This document shows positions 34,273 to 46,400 of a DNA stretch of 47,074 nt, in pieces (the stretch's first letter is position 1; the number at the start of each line of letters is the position of its first letter). Source of the DNA: Diplocarpon mali (taxonomy: Eukaryota; Ascomycota; Leotiomycetes; Helotiales; Drepanopezizaceae); assembly GCA_024741835.1 (NCBI GenBank), contig JAENRP010000339.1:1-47074 (forward strand). The letters run 5' to 3'. The notes beneath the pieces are model-generated. The model ran no database searches. It saw only the letters and a list, made by a program, of their open reading frames with translations, and had not been told where the DNA came from. Position numbers and translations under genes: made by a program.

Positions 34273-36216
34273 GAAAAATAATAAAATTACTAATAATATT
34301 TCCATTTACGCACTTTAAATTAATAACTTAGAAAATCTTTTATTTATTTTTAAAAAGGAAAATTCGAACCATTTTATAGGATTTGATAAAAAAGGAAAGA
34401 AGTAAAGAAGTATAGTACTAGCTAATATTCGAACTATATATAAAAGCAAGGCTAATAAAGTATAATCGGTAGATTAGGGAATCTTTAATAGCTTAAAGCC
34501 TAGCGGCTTAGATAATTGGTTTAAATAAGATAAGAAGCTTCGACCTTTAAAGCTAAGTGGCAAATTCGATAAGTTTATTATAGGTAGATTTTCTAATAAA
34601 CCTATCAGATATTAGCTAATAAAAGAACGTTTCAATATACTAAAAATTAAAGACAACTTAATAGAGTAAGAATGCAAACTACTTTATAAAACTTTAATAA
34701 ATCGAAAGGACGCCTTAGCTTTTGATTAAACGGAACTAGGCCAGATTCGAAAAGAAGTCATACCTTATATTAAGATTAAGATAATACCTTATGAAGCTTA
34801 GTAAAAGAAAACATTTAAGGTCCTTAAAGCTCTTTAAGAAAAGGTAATCGAAATATTAAAGGATAGGCTGAAGTAAGGTATTCTCGAATTCTATAATAGC
34901 CCTTATAAGAATAAATAGTTCCTAATTACTAAGAAAGAGAAAGGAACTTATAAATTAATAATAGTAGTAGTAGAGATGAACCGAGTAACTATTAGGGACG
35001 CTAACATTCCTTTAAATATAGATAAGTTCTTAAATGAATTTGTAAGATTAACCTATAGCTCTTTTATTAACTTCTTCTTTAGATATAACCAATTTATTCT
35101 TAATATTAAATCAAGAGATATAATAGCAATTTAAACCCCTCTTAGGCTACTTTAAATAATAAGATTACCTTAAAGGGCTATAAATTCGATCGCTTAATTT
35201 ATCTAAGTAATTTATAAGATACTAGTAGATTATATACCTAATATTACGCTCTCTTATATAAACGATATAAGAGTAAAAGGATTAAGATTATTCTATAACT
35301 ATAAAGAAGTTCTCTTTAGTATATAATAATTTATAATAGAATATATTTAAAACCTAGACTAAGTGCTTATACAATTCGAAAGGGCAGAAGCAATAGTTAG
35401 CCTAAAGTTATAATACTATCTCCTATCGATGGAAATTGTTAATTTTATTATTGATTCTAATAGCCGAAGTCCTTAAAGGGCTAAAGTACTTAAAATCGAT
35501 AAATGGAAGAGGTATAATAATATAGTAAAAGCTCGTGCTTTTATTAGCATTATAGTATACTATTACATATAGATTAAGGATTTTGCTAAAAAGGCAATAC
35601 CTATTTACTTTTTATTTTAAAAAGGGGCTGAGTTTCAATAGGAGGAACCCTAAATAAAGGCTATAAAACAATTGAAGTAAGTATTGCTTAAAGCGCTATA
35701 TTTAATTAAAATAGACTATAGAGCTGACGCTAGGCCAATTATACTAATAGTTAATGCAAGCTTAATCAGATAGGGTACTATCCTTTAGTAAGCTAATAGC
35801 TAATAGAAAAGATATTTAGCTCGCTTTAAAAGTGGTCTTTAGAATCTAATAGAAATAAAGTATAATACTATTAAGTAGGAATGCAAAGGCGCCCTAAAGG
35901 TAATAAAAAAGATAAGAAGCAACCTTTATAGCACTTACTTTATCTTTGAAACTAATATTAAAGTGCTAATAGAATAATTAAATAAAGTTATAAGCGACTT
36001 ATTAAGAGCTTTACTAATAAAATAGATTGCTTAAATAAGACTAATGGACTTTAAAGTTAAATATATTCTAAGGATAAAAAATACCGCTACCGACGGCCTT
36101 TTAAAAAGAACTCGTCCCTACCCTTTTAATTTAATTAAAGAAGACGAAATAGATATTAATAAGTAGGTAAAGAACGAAGTTGGTTATCTATTAATATATC
36201 GCCTTAAAGGGACTCG

Positions 36217-36239
36217 ACTCGCAGTCCTAGTCCGCGAGT
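36217..36239. repeat. 23-bp palindrome between RNase H and integrase of gypsy-C
   Basis: It retains ACTCGCAGTCC and CCGCGAGT. The pol frame crosses it as TRLAVLVRES, not the usual TxxPxLxV phase. Confidence 0.83.
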
Positions 36240-37651
36240 CAAATAAGAAAATTTTATTACCTAACTACTTAAGTAATTTTAAAGAAATTGCGAAATTTTT
36301 AATTATATTTAAATGACTAAAGATAGTTGCTTTTAAAGATTTTTAGAAATTTAAAGCTAAAGCTCTGATTTATCTAATATAAGGAAAACGATTATTTAAA
36401 AGAAGTAATAACTTATACCTTATATAACTCTGCTTAGATAATGAAAAACTAAGGGCTAAGGCTATCTAAGATATTTATAAGGAAACTGGCTACTAAAGAG
36501 CTAAGTCCACCTACCACCGACTCTTAAAGAAATTCTTTTAAAAGGGTTCTTTTAAGGATTGTAAAGCTTTTGTAAAAAGTTATATCTCTTATTAAAAACG
36601 AAAACCTAATTATAAAGAGAATCCCCTGTTTCTAACCTAGCTATTAGGCCTTTTTTATAAAGTTAGTTTCGATATTATATAAGTACTAATAATCGAAAAT
36701 GGGATTATATATTTTATTCTAGCAAAGGAAGACCTATTAAAATAGCCTAAAGGACGACCTTTAAGATCTACTAACTTTGAATCTATTATAAAGTTCCTTT
36801 AAAAAGACATAGTTTATTACTATAGACTTTTTAGCAGATTAACTATTAATAGAGGCCTTGAAAATAAAGGAGTAGTTAAAGCTTTTTCGCAAAAATATAG
36901 TATTAAATAGGTTTAAATCTTAATATATAACTTAAAAGCTAATAGAGTAGTAGAGCGAGGATATTGCAACATTCTTAATAGGCTATTTAAAGTTACTTAT
37001 AAAGGATTTAAGAATTAGATAAAACACTTTTATAGAATACTCTTTACTTATCGAATAATAATTTATAAACCGACTGGAGTTATACTATTTTTCCTTATCT
37101 ATAGCAAAGAGGTACAGCTCCCTTTTAAATCCTAATAGCCTATTTAGAGATTATTCGACTATAGTCAAATTCAGAACTGTTCCGATTTACTTATAATAAG
37201 ATGCTAACAACTTAAGCTTTAAGATATAAATATAAAGGAAATCATTTTATAAAAGAAATAATATTAAGAAAAAGCTAAAGAAGCATAAGCTGCTTCTAAA
37301 GTACTTAAAACGCACCCTATTTAAAAAGATGATCTTATCCTAATTTATAATATTATAAGAAGTATTAATATATTAGTAGATATTAAACTTAACTATCAAT
37401 AGCTTAGCCTATTTAAGGTTAAATATAAGTAGAAAGAAAAGGGATACTATTCTCTTTAGGAACTTAATAGAGTCGATATTAAAGGAACCTTTGCAGCTAA
37501 CCGACTAAAGCACTTTTATTAATACAACTAGACCTTATTCCCTTTAAAAGATAAATTAGAAATTAATATAACCTCCGAATCCTTTATAGGAACTAACGGT
37601 AATATAAGTAATTTTAAACCCTTAGATAAAGATTAAGATTTTTCTAACTTA

Positions 37652-37674
37652 ACTTATAAGCCGGTCTTATAAGT
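37652..37674. repeat. 23-bp palindrome near the end of gypsy-C pol
   Basis: ACTTATAAGCCGG and its mirror; read as LTYKPVLxV. Confidence 0.8.
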
Positions 37675-37760
37675 AAAGAATATTAAAATACCTAACTAAT
37701 TGCAACCTTAAGTTATTATTCTTAAAATATTCGAAGAATGCAAATAGGAATATTGAACGA

Positions 37761-38089
37761 TCTCCTAGCTTATTAATTGTCCTACCTTCCTCTAATCCTT
37801 ATTTTTACATTTTTAGCAAGGTCGCCTCCTTTATTATTTAGGATATAGATCTTTTAAGATTACTTTAAATTCTTACTTACTTTAACTTATTTTACATTCT
37901 TAATATTAGCCTTTAATTATAGCATTCCTATTACTTTCTTTAAATAATAAATAAAAAGTCCAATTTCCTTAATATATATATAGCAAACCTATTATAGCTT
38001 ATATGCCCTTTTAATTCTTATATCCTATTAAACTCTCTTATTTATACTCCTTATCTCTTATAAGTACTATACCTTTAAAGAACTTATAA
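37761..38089. other. Pyrimidine-rich stretch upstream of gene X
   Basis: No pol homology and no polypurine tract or LTR. The plus strand is rich in C and T and keeps several CpA sites (TTAGCAAGG, ATAGCATTCC), so it is lightly RIPed. It could be the upstream region of gene X, since CT-rich tracts are usual before fungal genes. The X frame stays open with one TAA just before ATG 38090, so a longer N-terminus is possible. Confidence 0.45.
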
Positions 38090-38914
38090 ATGGTTTTATC
38101 TACTACGATAAGGGATAAATAAACACTAGTTATAAACTTCTCTTAGGACGGTAGAGCTATTATATTATTAAAGAGCTTTAAATCGACCTATATAGCCTTA
38201 GGAGATACAGAGTAATAAAAACTCCTTTTAACTTATGCGAATGCTATTAATAACCTTTTAACCTAAGTGGCCCTTGGAATTCTCTAATTTAACGACTTCC
38301 TAACTAAAGAATTAAGATTAAAGGGAATCTTTAAAGAGGAATTCTTAGCTGATGCAAATTAATATATAACCTTAGCCGATACTTTTAAAACAGATTAAGA
38401 TAAAAGAGAAGAATCTATTCGATAACTAAATAATTTAGCTATTAATAAGAAAGGACTTTTATTTTATTTGCGCTTCTTAATAAATATTAATTTTAATAAT
38501 AAAAGATAAGTATTATTAAAAATTCTTAAGGAAAACACTCCTACTGCTAGAGCTATTTAGATTCTCAATTTCTTTATTATTTAGAAAGGAGTAGTAAAAT
38601 TCCAAAGCAATCGAATTCGCGATTGCAGATTTATAGGCCTATCTAATGCAGTACTTATAATAGCTAATAGGGCTATAAAAAGATCAAATTAGGCTGCAGA
38701 TATTACCTTACCTAATAGCACTATTATTAATATACTAAGGCTCTGCGCTTCTGCTTATAATTTGCTTATTTTAAGAGAGAACTGGACTCTTATAATAAGG
38801 TTTAGATAAGATTTCTTTAATAATAAAGAAGGGAATTAGTTATTTGTAATTAAGCCTGCCTTAAAATTCGCTTCTTAGCCTAAAGATATAATAAGTGCTA
38901 AACTATATGATTTA

Positions 38915-38937
38915 ACTTATAGTCTTAGACTAGGAGT
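38915..38937. repeat. 23-bp palindrome in gene X, position shared with X'
   Basis: ACTTATAGTCT and its mirror, codon 276, phase 0, read LTYSLRLGV. It aligns with the palindrome at 42838 in X' (LTRGPGLxV), flanked in both by homologous protein sequence. Confidence 0.87.
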
Positions 38938-40300
38938 TAGAAATAAGATTTTTATAACTAGACCTAACCTGCCTCTTATCGAAATGATTTTAGAAACCGC
39001 TGTCGAATAAACTGCCTAAACGCTTAGCGCAGCCTTATTAGAATTTTCGGAATCTTTAAAGGACTCTCCTTTAACTAAACAACTAATTTTAGCTTAACCT
39101 TTAAAAAGGATAGATCGTTCGATAGCCACCTTAGCTGATTTGCAATTTAAAATTAAAGGATTGCGCGCCTATTTAAACTCCTTTCCTAATAACTTAAAAG
39201 AGCTAGTTCTTAACTTCTTTATATTTATATATAACTGCTTTAAAAACGATAATATAAGAGAAGACCCTATTCCTACTACTTTAGAAACAACTAAGAGAGC
39301 TATTAAATAGATTTAATAGCTTACCTTAAACGAATTCGCCCTTACGAATATTATTTAATTCTTTAATAATTATAGAAGTTAAGAACCTAATCTCTTAAAT
39401 GCTAAGCGAGACTATTTTATCTTATAAGAAAGAGAACGCAAAGAGGAGTCTATTAATTAAGACATTTGTAATTATAGTAATATACTTTAATCGGTTATTC
39501 TTAACCTTAAGCTTAAAGAATAATATAACATTTAAGTATCCTTTATAATAAAAACTCGCTTTTGATAGTATCTTTTTAGCGTAGGAATCGAAGGGAGAAG
39601 ACTTTGCGACCTTTATATTTGCTCTCTTTCAATTTACTATAGCTTTAATTATAAAAGATTTAATATTAATAAGACTATTAAATACCTCAAACTTCTTTAT
39701 ATAGCAAAAGATATCAATCTTTTTCTAATCTACCCTAATAATTAGTTCTTTATCTCTTTAAGGATATGCAAATCTAACCTATTAATAATAGAGGCATCTT
39801 TAAGTGCTATAAAATTCAAGGCTAATCCTAAAGCCTTAAAGGCATTAGAGCTAATTAAATAGAATAATTCTTTCTTTTTAATATTATTAAGTAATAAATA
39901 GCAAGAGGAAATAAAAGAAGAAGGGTCAATTATAATGCCTAAACCCTTCGGATGCCGCTTTTTAACTAATAATTTTACTACTAATAATAGTGCTTTTATA
40001 AGTATATTCCTTTCTATTATAAGATAAGAAGTAGAGATATACCTTTATTACTTCTACCTTATAGATAATGCAACCTTTATACCTTTTTATTTTCTTTATA
40101 ATATAATATTTAATCTTACTTAATAAGTCCTTTAAATATATTATAGACTCTACCTCTTAGCTATAATAGCGAAAAGTAGAAGAGCCTATTAGCTTATAAC
40201 CTACTTTAAACCTCCTTAATTAATTAGCCTTAGTCTTTATAATTAAGTTATTTTAATAAAGAGAGATACAAGTGCTATTAATAAAGAAATTCCGATTTTC

Positions 40301-40323
40301 ACTTACAGTCCTAGCCTATAAGT
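40301..40323. repeat. 23-bp palindrome in gene X, second
   Basis: ACTTACAGTCC and its mirror; codon 738, phase 0, read FTYSPSLxV. Confidence 0.85.
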
Positions 40324-41185
40324 CAATTTTATTAAAAAGCAAGTCTTAGATTATCAAATCCTACCAATCGGATAAGGACCTACTTTAAGAAGCCTTAATA
40401 AGTAGATCGGCTCTTAGTCGAATATGAAACTTACTCTATTTATAAAAAAGATAAGTCGATAGACTTCTTAAGCACTTAGTTCAAAATCTCAACTAGCTTA
40501 AATGATTGCAAAATTAAAGCGAAAGGAGATCTTGCGACTTATTACTAATAATAGCAATCCAGTTATAGTAATAATAAAATAAGGATACCTTCTTAAAATG
40601 CTTTCGGACAATTCTTATAAGACTAGTAGTTTTATAGCCTTTTACAATAACTATATAACTATTTACAATAAGAATACCTTAGAAAATAAGACTTAAATCT
40701 TTAATCTTATCTTTTTAGTCTTTACTTTAAAGTAACCCTTAATACCTTAATAGATTAATATAAGTAGAACTACTGCACCTTTTAAAGCAGCTTTTTATCT
40801 TAAGAACTGCAGCAGCCTCTTTAAAGCTATTATTAATCGGCGCTCTTAAACGGATCCTTCTATTATAATCGAAATATAAGAGTTATTCCTTCTTAATAAG
40901 GACAAATTGAAAATCCACCTTATAGAATATAATTAAAAACTCTTTAACGCCTTTATTAAGGCTTAAATAAATATTATAAATACTAAGTCGCTTTTTTATA
41001 GACTTAAGTCTTAAGGATAATGCGATAAAGTAAATGCTATTTAAAAGCCTAATGCACTAATTAATAAAAGCATTATTATAAGAAAATTTAGAAAAGAAAT
41101 AAACTGAAACGCTAGTATAATATTAGACCCTAATTTAGGAACCAATCCTCTATTTTTACCCTTAAGCTTAGAAACGCTAAGACTG

Positions 41186-41208
41186 ACTCGCGAGCCTAGC
41201 CTACGAGT
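41186..41208. repeat. 23-bp palindrome in gene X, third
   Basis: ACTCGCGAGCC and CTACGAGT, almost free of RIP; codon 1033, phase 0, read LTREPSLRV. Confidence 0.87.
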
Positions 41209-41473
41209 AAGGTTGGACTCGGCTAGCTTTAGCCTATAAGATAGTTCGGATAAACTTCGGCCACCAAATCTAAGGGTACTAATAGAAGATCCTTTAAGAG
41301 AGGTCCTTAAAGCTGAAAAATCGCCGAGAAGTAAGAACTAATACAAGAGAAGAAGACTCTAAAGTAATAATAGAACCGACAATTGAGTTAAGCAATCTGG
41401 AGAATCTAGCCTATCACCTCTAGAGAATACCATTTGGAGAACTTACGAATTCGAATTAAATCTTTTTTTTTAG

Positions 41474-41949
41474 GATTATCTACTTCCTATATACTAGCAC
41501 CTTATTATTCTCTATTTATTATTCTATTCTATATATATTCTTTACTCTACTTCATTCTTTATATAATCCATTCCTTGATTATTTCCTTTATATATAACTT
41601 TCTAACACTTACCTTTGGAATATTATCCTTACCTTTAATGATTATTATTTACTAATTATAGGTCTTAGTATGCATTACGTCCTACTTTTGTTCCTACCTC
41701 TAGCCTCTTTATACCTACTTTTTCTTTGTATACTAGCGCGATTCCAAAACTCTATAAATAAGCCTCTCCCTATACTACGATTTTACTTTTTTTACTTCTT
41801 CTATAATCCCACTAGACCTATAACACCAGCACTACTACTATTGTCTTTCGTTATCAATCTTTTCTAGTATAAGCCTCTTGTATTATTAATCTTTCCTAAA
41901 TAATCATCTCTTTATTTAGAACTACCTCCCTCCTATTAAATAATTCATT
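41474..41949 (+). promoter_or_regulatory. Pyrimidine-rich upstream region of gene X'
   Basis: 476 bp strongly rich in T and C on the plus strand and poor in RIP scars. It has TATAAATA at 41753-41760 and long CT tracts on both sides, the usual look of a filamentous-fungal promoter. Its composition yields two stop-free hydrophobic ORFs (41434-41655 and 41670-41867), which I take to be spurious. It is the natural promoter of X', whose presumed start is at 41950. Confidence 0.55.
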
Positions 41950-42946
41950 ATAGTACCACTAAGCTTAAGTAAGAAAGCCATACCTAAGAAGAATATATTA
42001 GTTGTTGCCTTAGGTAGTAAGTTAATAAATACTACTAGCAATAAGCTAATGTTAGAGGGTGGCTTTTCATAGGATAGGAAGTCTCTTCAATTATTAGAAG
42101 ATATTGTGACCACTTATAGAACGTTAGGTGAAATAGAATAATAAGTATTCTTAAATTCCTCTATTGAAGTATTAAACTATAGAATTTCTGCTATTGAAGA
42201 GGGATTTTTAGGATTCGACGATTTTCTCAAAAACAAGCTTAAGACTAAGGGAATCGATCGGGAAAAGTTTTTGTAAAAATATTAAAGGTATGCTAATTCG
42301 ATTGATTTATTTCGAAAGAACCGAGATAAGAAAAATGAGTATATAAAAAGACTGATATAGTTTATAAGCAGAACATATAGAACGCTCTTTCGGAGCCACT
42401 TTATAAATGATATTACTACAAATAATACTCTGCAGGGACTTAGTAAGATTTTTAAAATATAGCAACTAGTGGCCAAAGCTATATAGGTATTAAATTATTT
42501 CACTATTTAAGAAGGTATAAAGAAGTTGCAGGGAAATAGTACGTAGAGTAGAAAATTTGTTAGATTCTTAAGTACTATTATATACTCTACTATTTAAACT
42601 ATAAAGGATAGCCTTACCTAGTATGATAATCTTGCACTTCTTAACTAAACTGTTCTAGATACGCTCGGCCTGCAATAGTTATAATGCGGTCTACTCGTTA
42701 TAAAAGAAAAGATAATATATCTGGCTGAATACACTATGAATTACTTTGATAATAAAATAGAGAGATGGGAATTTGTTATGCCTACTGCCTTAAAGCTACT
42801 ACTACCTGCGGTAGGATTAATAGATAAGCGCGATTTGACTCGCGGGCCTGGCCTATAGGTGGAATTAGTATATAATGAAGAAGTCTATAAGTATAAGGTG
42901 CCTATGATATCGGAAATATAAACTGCTGACTATTATGACCTTATAT
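41950..42946 (+). pseudogene. Gene X': truncated paralogue of gene X
   Basis: The frame begins at ATA 41950 (from ATG by RIP; reads -VPLSLSKKAIPKKN) and runs with about 20 TAA/TAG codons until copia-B cuts it at 42946, after about 330 codons. It is clearly less RIPed than X: it keeps TGG (KIERWEFV), CAG and CAA codons. Homology to X starts at GGFSxD and continues to the break, so the C-terminal 800 or so residues are lost or lie beyond copia-B. One in-frame palindrome lies at 42838-42860. X and X' are in tandem, same strand, 476 bp apart. Family unknown. The minus-strand ORF at 42282-42476 is a shadow. Confidence 0.75.
42838..42860. repeat. 23-bp palindrome in gene X'
   Basis: ACTCGCGGGCC T GGCCTATAGGT: the left half is unmutated and gives the best view of the original arm. 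Right flank GGAATT mirrors the left flank seen in other copies, extending the palindrome. Codon 297, phase 0. Confidence 0.9.
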
Positions 42947-43135
42947 TAAGCTTAGGTGAGTCGGCGCAATAGGTAAAGGAGGCTTCTAAAGGTCGATGGT
43001 CGATATATTAGTAAGAGTTAGGGAAGGAAGGTTACCCCTTTCTTCCTTATAGCTATATATATATTAATATCCTACTAACTAAGCAATAAGGTCATATGAT
43101 AATATATTAGAGTAATAGCTATATTACCTATCTTA
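42947..43135 (-). repeat. Copia-B 3' LTR, third copy
   Basis: 189 bp, same landmarks as the other four LTRs (GAGTCGGCGCAATAGG, GGTTACCCC). Confidence 0.92.
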
Positions 43136-43276
43136 ATACTCCTACTTAGACCTTACTCCAATTGACTTACAGTTAGGAAAATAACAACTATCCTTTTGCG
43201 CTAATCTAACTCTTAAGTATCTTTCCAAATTAAAAATAATTAATTAATAGTAACCTCTATTAAAATCACTAACCCT

Positions 43277-43426
43277 ACTTATAGGGTAGGACTAAGAGTT
43301 AAATTTCCTAAAAGCGTTCCTTTATAAAATTATATGACTTGACTCGCAGTCTAGGCCTAGGAGTTGATTTAAAAACTTTTCCTTTATAAGTCTATATAAC
43401 TTAACTTATAAGGCGGGCCTAAGAGT
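43277..43426. repeat. Three palindromes in the 3' untranslated region of the third copia-B copy
   Basis: 43277-43299, 43342-43364 and 43404-43426; same spacing (65 and 62 bp) as at 17027-17176. Confidence 0.85.
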
Positions 43427-43479
43427 CGTCCTTAAGCCTATTAAGCCCCTACTATCTTCTATAACCTTAGTATATCTTT

Positions 43480-46400
43480 AAATGCTTTAAACTTTACAAC
43501 TATCTTTAATAGCTTTATAAATCCATCTGCTATTATTTAATTAGTTAAGATATAGGTAATTAATAACTTATTCTTTATAATAAGGTTATAGATAAAGTAG
43601 TAGGCAATATTAATATATTTCGATCGCTTATATAAGTATGGATTCTTTATAAGTGCAATTGCCTTTATATTATCTACTTAAAGATTAATATAGTTCCTAT
43701 CTTATTTAATATACTTAATAAAACCTATATCTTTTAAAACTTAAGCGATTTATAATCCTTACTTACAATTTAATAATATTAATATATATTCGGCCTTAGT
43801 ACTTGCAATAGCTACTGATTTCTACTTCCTACTTCCTTATAATATAGGTCTACTATATAGTACTATTACGCTTTTAGATATACTTTTCTAACCTTTTATA
43901 TTTGCCTAGTTGGAATTGGTATATACCTTAAGCTTTGCGCTTATATATTTTATTAGTTTGTATCTTACCTTCTATATGATTATCGATCGAAGGTACCTTT
44001 TAAATCGCTTAACTGCATTCTTATATCGAATTATTAGATCCTTTAAGTTCTGGCTAAGTTACCTAATAATAAAGGCGATATCTGGTCTTATATATACCAT
44101 AGTATATATAATTGCTCTAATATCCTATTAGTACTTCTTTAAATCTCCTCTTTACTTATTTTTATTAGTAGGCTCTAACTTATTATACTTTCCTTCGATT
44201 AGAGTACGCTTTAGCTTAAAGTTAGGAGTATAAGCAAAGAGTCCTATTCGGTCTAGGATCTTTTTAATATACTATTCTTAGTTTAATTAGAGTTCTTAAG
44301 TGAAGCGGTTCCTTATGATATAAATACTAAGGATCTTATAAATTCTCCTTAGATCCTTAGTATTAAAACGTTTTTGAATTATTATAAAGAACTAATCTAA
44401 TTAAGTAGTTGTTTTCGCAGCTGTAGTAATATCGTTAATATATAGTAGCAACTTGATTCTACGCTTAGTATAGGTAAATAGATAAGGGTTAGCTAGGCTT
44501 TAAACAAATCCTATTTCTACTAGAGTAGAGCTATATAAGAGGTTCTAATTATAGGCTGATTGTTTAAGCCTATAGATACTGTAGAGTATATAAAGAGAGT
44601 GGCTAGCGCGTATAGGAATACTATTAGGTTGGGAAAGAAAAATCCATTCCTTTATAATCGCTTTAGTAAATGCATTTTTAATATTGTACTATTTGCATTT
44701 AAGGTCCTTAGTAGCTACTATTGCTATAAATATGCAAAGGGTATTTATACGAACTATTAGTACAAATGTATTAAAGTAGTCTTCTTTATACTATTAGAAG
44801 AAGCCCTTAGTTATAAGCCTTGCCTTATAACGTTTTAAGGTCCTATCTATATATATTTTAATTATAAAGACCCACTTTGTTAATACTAGGTTTATATCCT
44901 TTGGTATTAGTTCTTCTATCTATATACTATTTGCAATAAGAGAGCTTATCTCCTCTTAGATTGCCTTATTCTATACTGCTTTATTCTTTAGATTATTAAT
45001 AGCTTTATTATATATCTTTAGAAGAGAGATTTTCATTATCCCCTTAGCGGCTAGGAATGCATTATCTTTATTAAAGCTCTATTAAAGTTTAAGCTTATAA
45101 ATCCTATGCGCTATTATAGCCTAGATACGCTTAGACTCGCGTTCGTTTAAGGTATCTTTTAGTTCTAAGTCTTTGCTCCTTTTTAAAGGCGTAGGTTCAG
45201 CTATAGGTTCTATAGGCTTATTATCTAAAGAACCGCTTTCTAATAGTAGAGGCTTATTATTACTTATACCTATTTCGGGAATATCCTTTATTATAAGTGC
45301 TTTAATTAAAAGGATAATAATATTAAAGTTATTCTATACTTTAAGCAGTTCGCGGACGATAAGAATAGTCTGTTTAGCCTTTAGGTAACTAATAGGTCAT
45401 TGATTAGTAGGTACGCTTAATATATTTAAGCTAAGAGAAAGGGGTTATTAGTTTAGCTTAATAATATTACTATTAAGTGGTATACTTTGCGAATCTTTAA
45501 GTATATAAAGCTTTAAGGATAGCTTCCCCCTATTTTGAGATTTATCAAACTTAACTATTAAAGATGTGATTACTCGCCTTAGATCTAGCATATATACTAT
45601 CTATTACTTTATTATCTATTTAATATACTTAATAAATATATATTTCCTACCTTAGTCTATTAGCTTCTTACTCTTTATACCTGCAGGCTAGGACTTTAGG
45701 CTAATATAGGAGTAGTAGACGCTTTTAAAGACGCGGATATAGTCTAGGCTTAATTTCTATTTAAAATATGCCTTATATAGTAATATTTAGGTGCTATTGA
45801 CTATTAGTCTATTACCTATTCTATTTTACAAATATGCGTTTGCCTTAATCGCAAGGTCCTAGAATTCTAGTAGTAGGTTAGCATCTTATAGTAGAGCGCA
45901 ATAGTCAGTTTCTACTTATTAGATGCTTCGCTTAGCAATGCTATTCTAGTAAGAACCTTTATATATTATAGTTAGTTTATAGCAAACTCCTTATTTTACC
46001 TATTTATTAAGCTTTACCTTAATCTTTAATACGTTATTAAACCTAATAGCTATTAACTTTAATTAAGTCTAATATTCCTTTATTACTTTTTAAGTTTCTA
46101 GCTTTTTTATAAGCTTAGATTTAGTCTTAGCGCAAATGGTCTATATCTATTAAGTGAAGTTATCTACTATTTAAGAAAACTAATTATTTCCTTTAATTAA
46201 GGTTATAAATAGTCTAATAGTATTAATAGATATTAGTGCTAGTATCGAATCTTTCTATAGGCTAAGCTTAGTTTATATCCGATTTCGAAGTTTTATTAGC
46301 TTGCAAATTCGGCATATTAGGCGATCCTTTAGTACTTAGATCTTCTGTTTTAAGGTCGAGACCTTATATAGGCCTTTCAATTTCTCTAGCCTTAGATATG

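Larger units (their letters stand above)
23824..37760 (+). mobile_element. Gypsy-C: Ty3/Gypsy element split by gypsy-B, no 3' LTR seen
   Basis: The plus-strand order is 5' LTR-like start at 23824, leader, gag (interrupted at 25391 and resumed at 31811), Cys-rich zinc region, protease, reverse transcriptase, RNase H and integrase, ending near 37760. It belongs to a fungal Gypsy family in which the RT carries an EMNRVTIRDAN block. I find neither polypurine tract nor a second copy of the LTR before gene X or up to 42946, so its 3' end is missing or unrecognised. Confidence 0.82.
33200..37760 (+). pseudogene. Gypsy-C pol: protease, RT, RNase H, integrase (broken)
   Basis: Protease at 33590-33880: ALIDYSLKVNIII (family ALVDSGSEVN; Gly lost) and then NSSNDILLKMPF. 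Reverse transcriptase at 34740-35520: VVVEMNRVTIRDANIPL, then YINDIRVKG at about 35256 (family FLDDIGVKG). RNase H at 35620-36120: IDYRADARPIILIVNA, ending KNTATDGLLKR. Integrase at 36400-37500: ETGYxRAKSTYHRLLKKFF, YKVSFDIIxVLIIENGI, and RLTINRGLENKGVVKAF. The last reliable block ends near 37560 (FAANRLKHFYQYN). Palindromes lie at 34087, 34250, 36217 and 37652; the one at 36217 is in a different codon phase from the rest. Confidence 0.87.
38090..41473 (+). pseudogene. Gene X: long RIP-broken ORF of an unrecognised family
   Basis: From ATG 38090 one frame can be followed for 1128 codons to the TAG at 41471-41473. It is interrupted dozens of times by TAA/TAG and only about three times by TGA. 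I recognise no gag, pol, transposase or host domain. Residues 16-290 are homologous to X' (41950-42946): shared blocks include FS-stop-D, T-Y-x-x-LG-x-x-E-stop-stop, DFLxxxLxxKGI, AIxxLNxFxI, and FFNNKxxNxLFV against YFDNKIERWEFV. A TAG here aligns with TGG in X', which shows that RIP made it. In-frame palindromes occur at 38915, 40301 and 41186. RIP implies that X had close copies elsewhere. Function unknown; an additional ORF of gypsy-C is possible but unsupported. Confidence 0.75.

Noticed and set aside
41434..41867. Two small hydrophobic ORFs as membrane proteins
   Set aside because: They lie in a T- and C-rich stretch, which translates into Leu/Phe/Ile/Ser/Tyr in any frame. The region fits an upstream promoter of X' better.
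38090..42946. UAA/UAG reassigned to glutamine (ciliate-like code), which would make many frames open
   Set aside because: TAG also stands at invariant Trp positions (the RAWY motif of copia-A reverse transcriptase; X against TGG in X'), at former Arg codons in copia-B, and catalytic Asp and zinc Cys/His are mutated too. RIP explains all of these; a code change does not.
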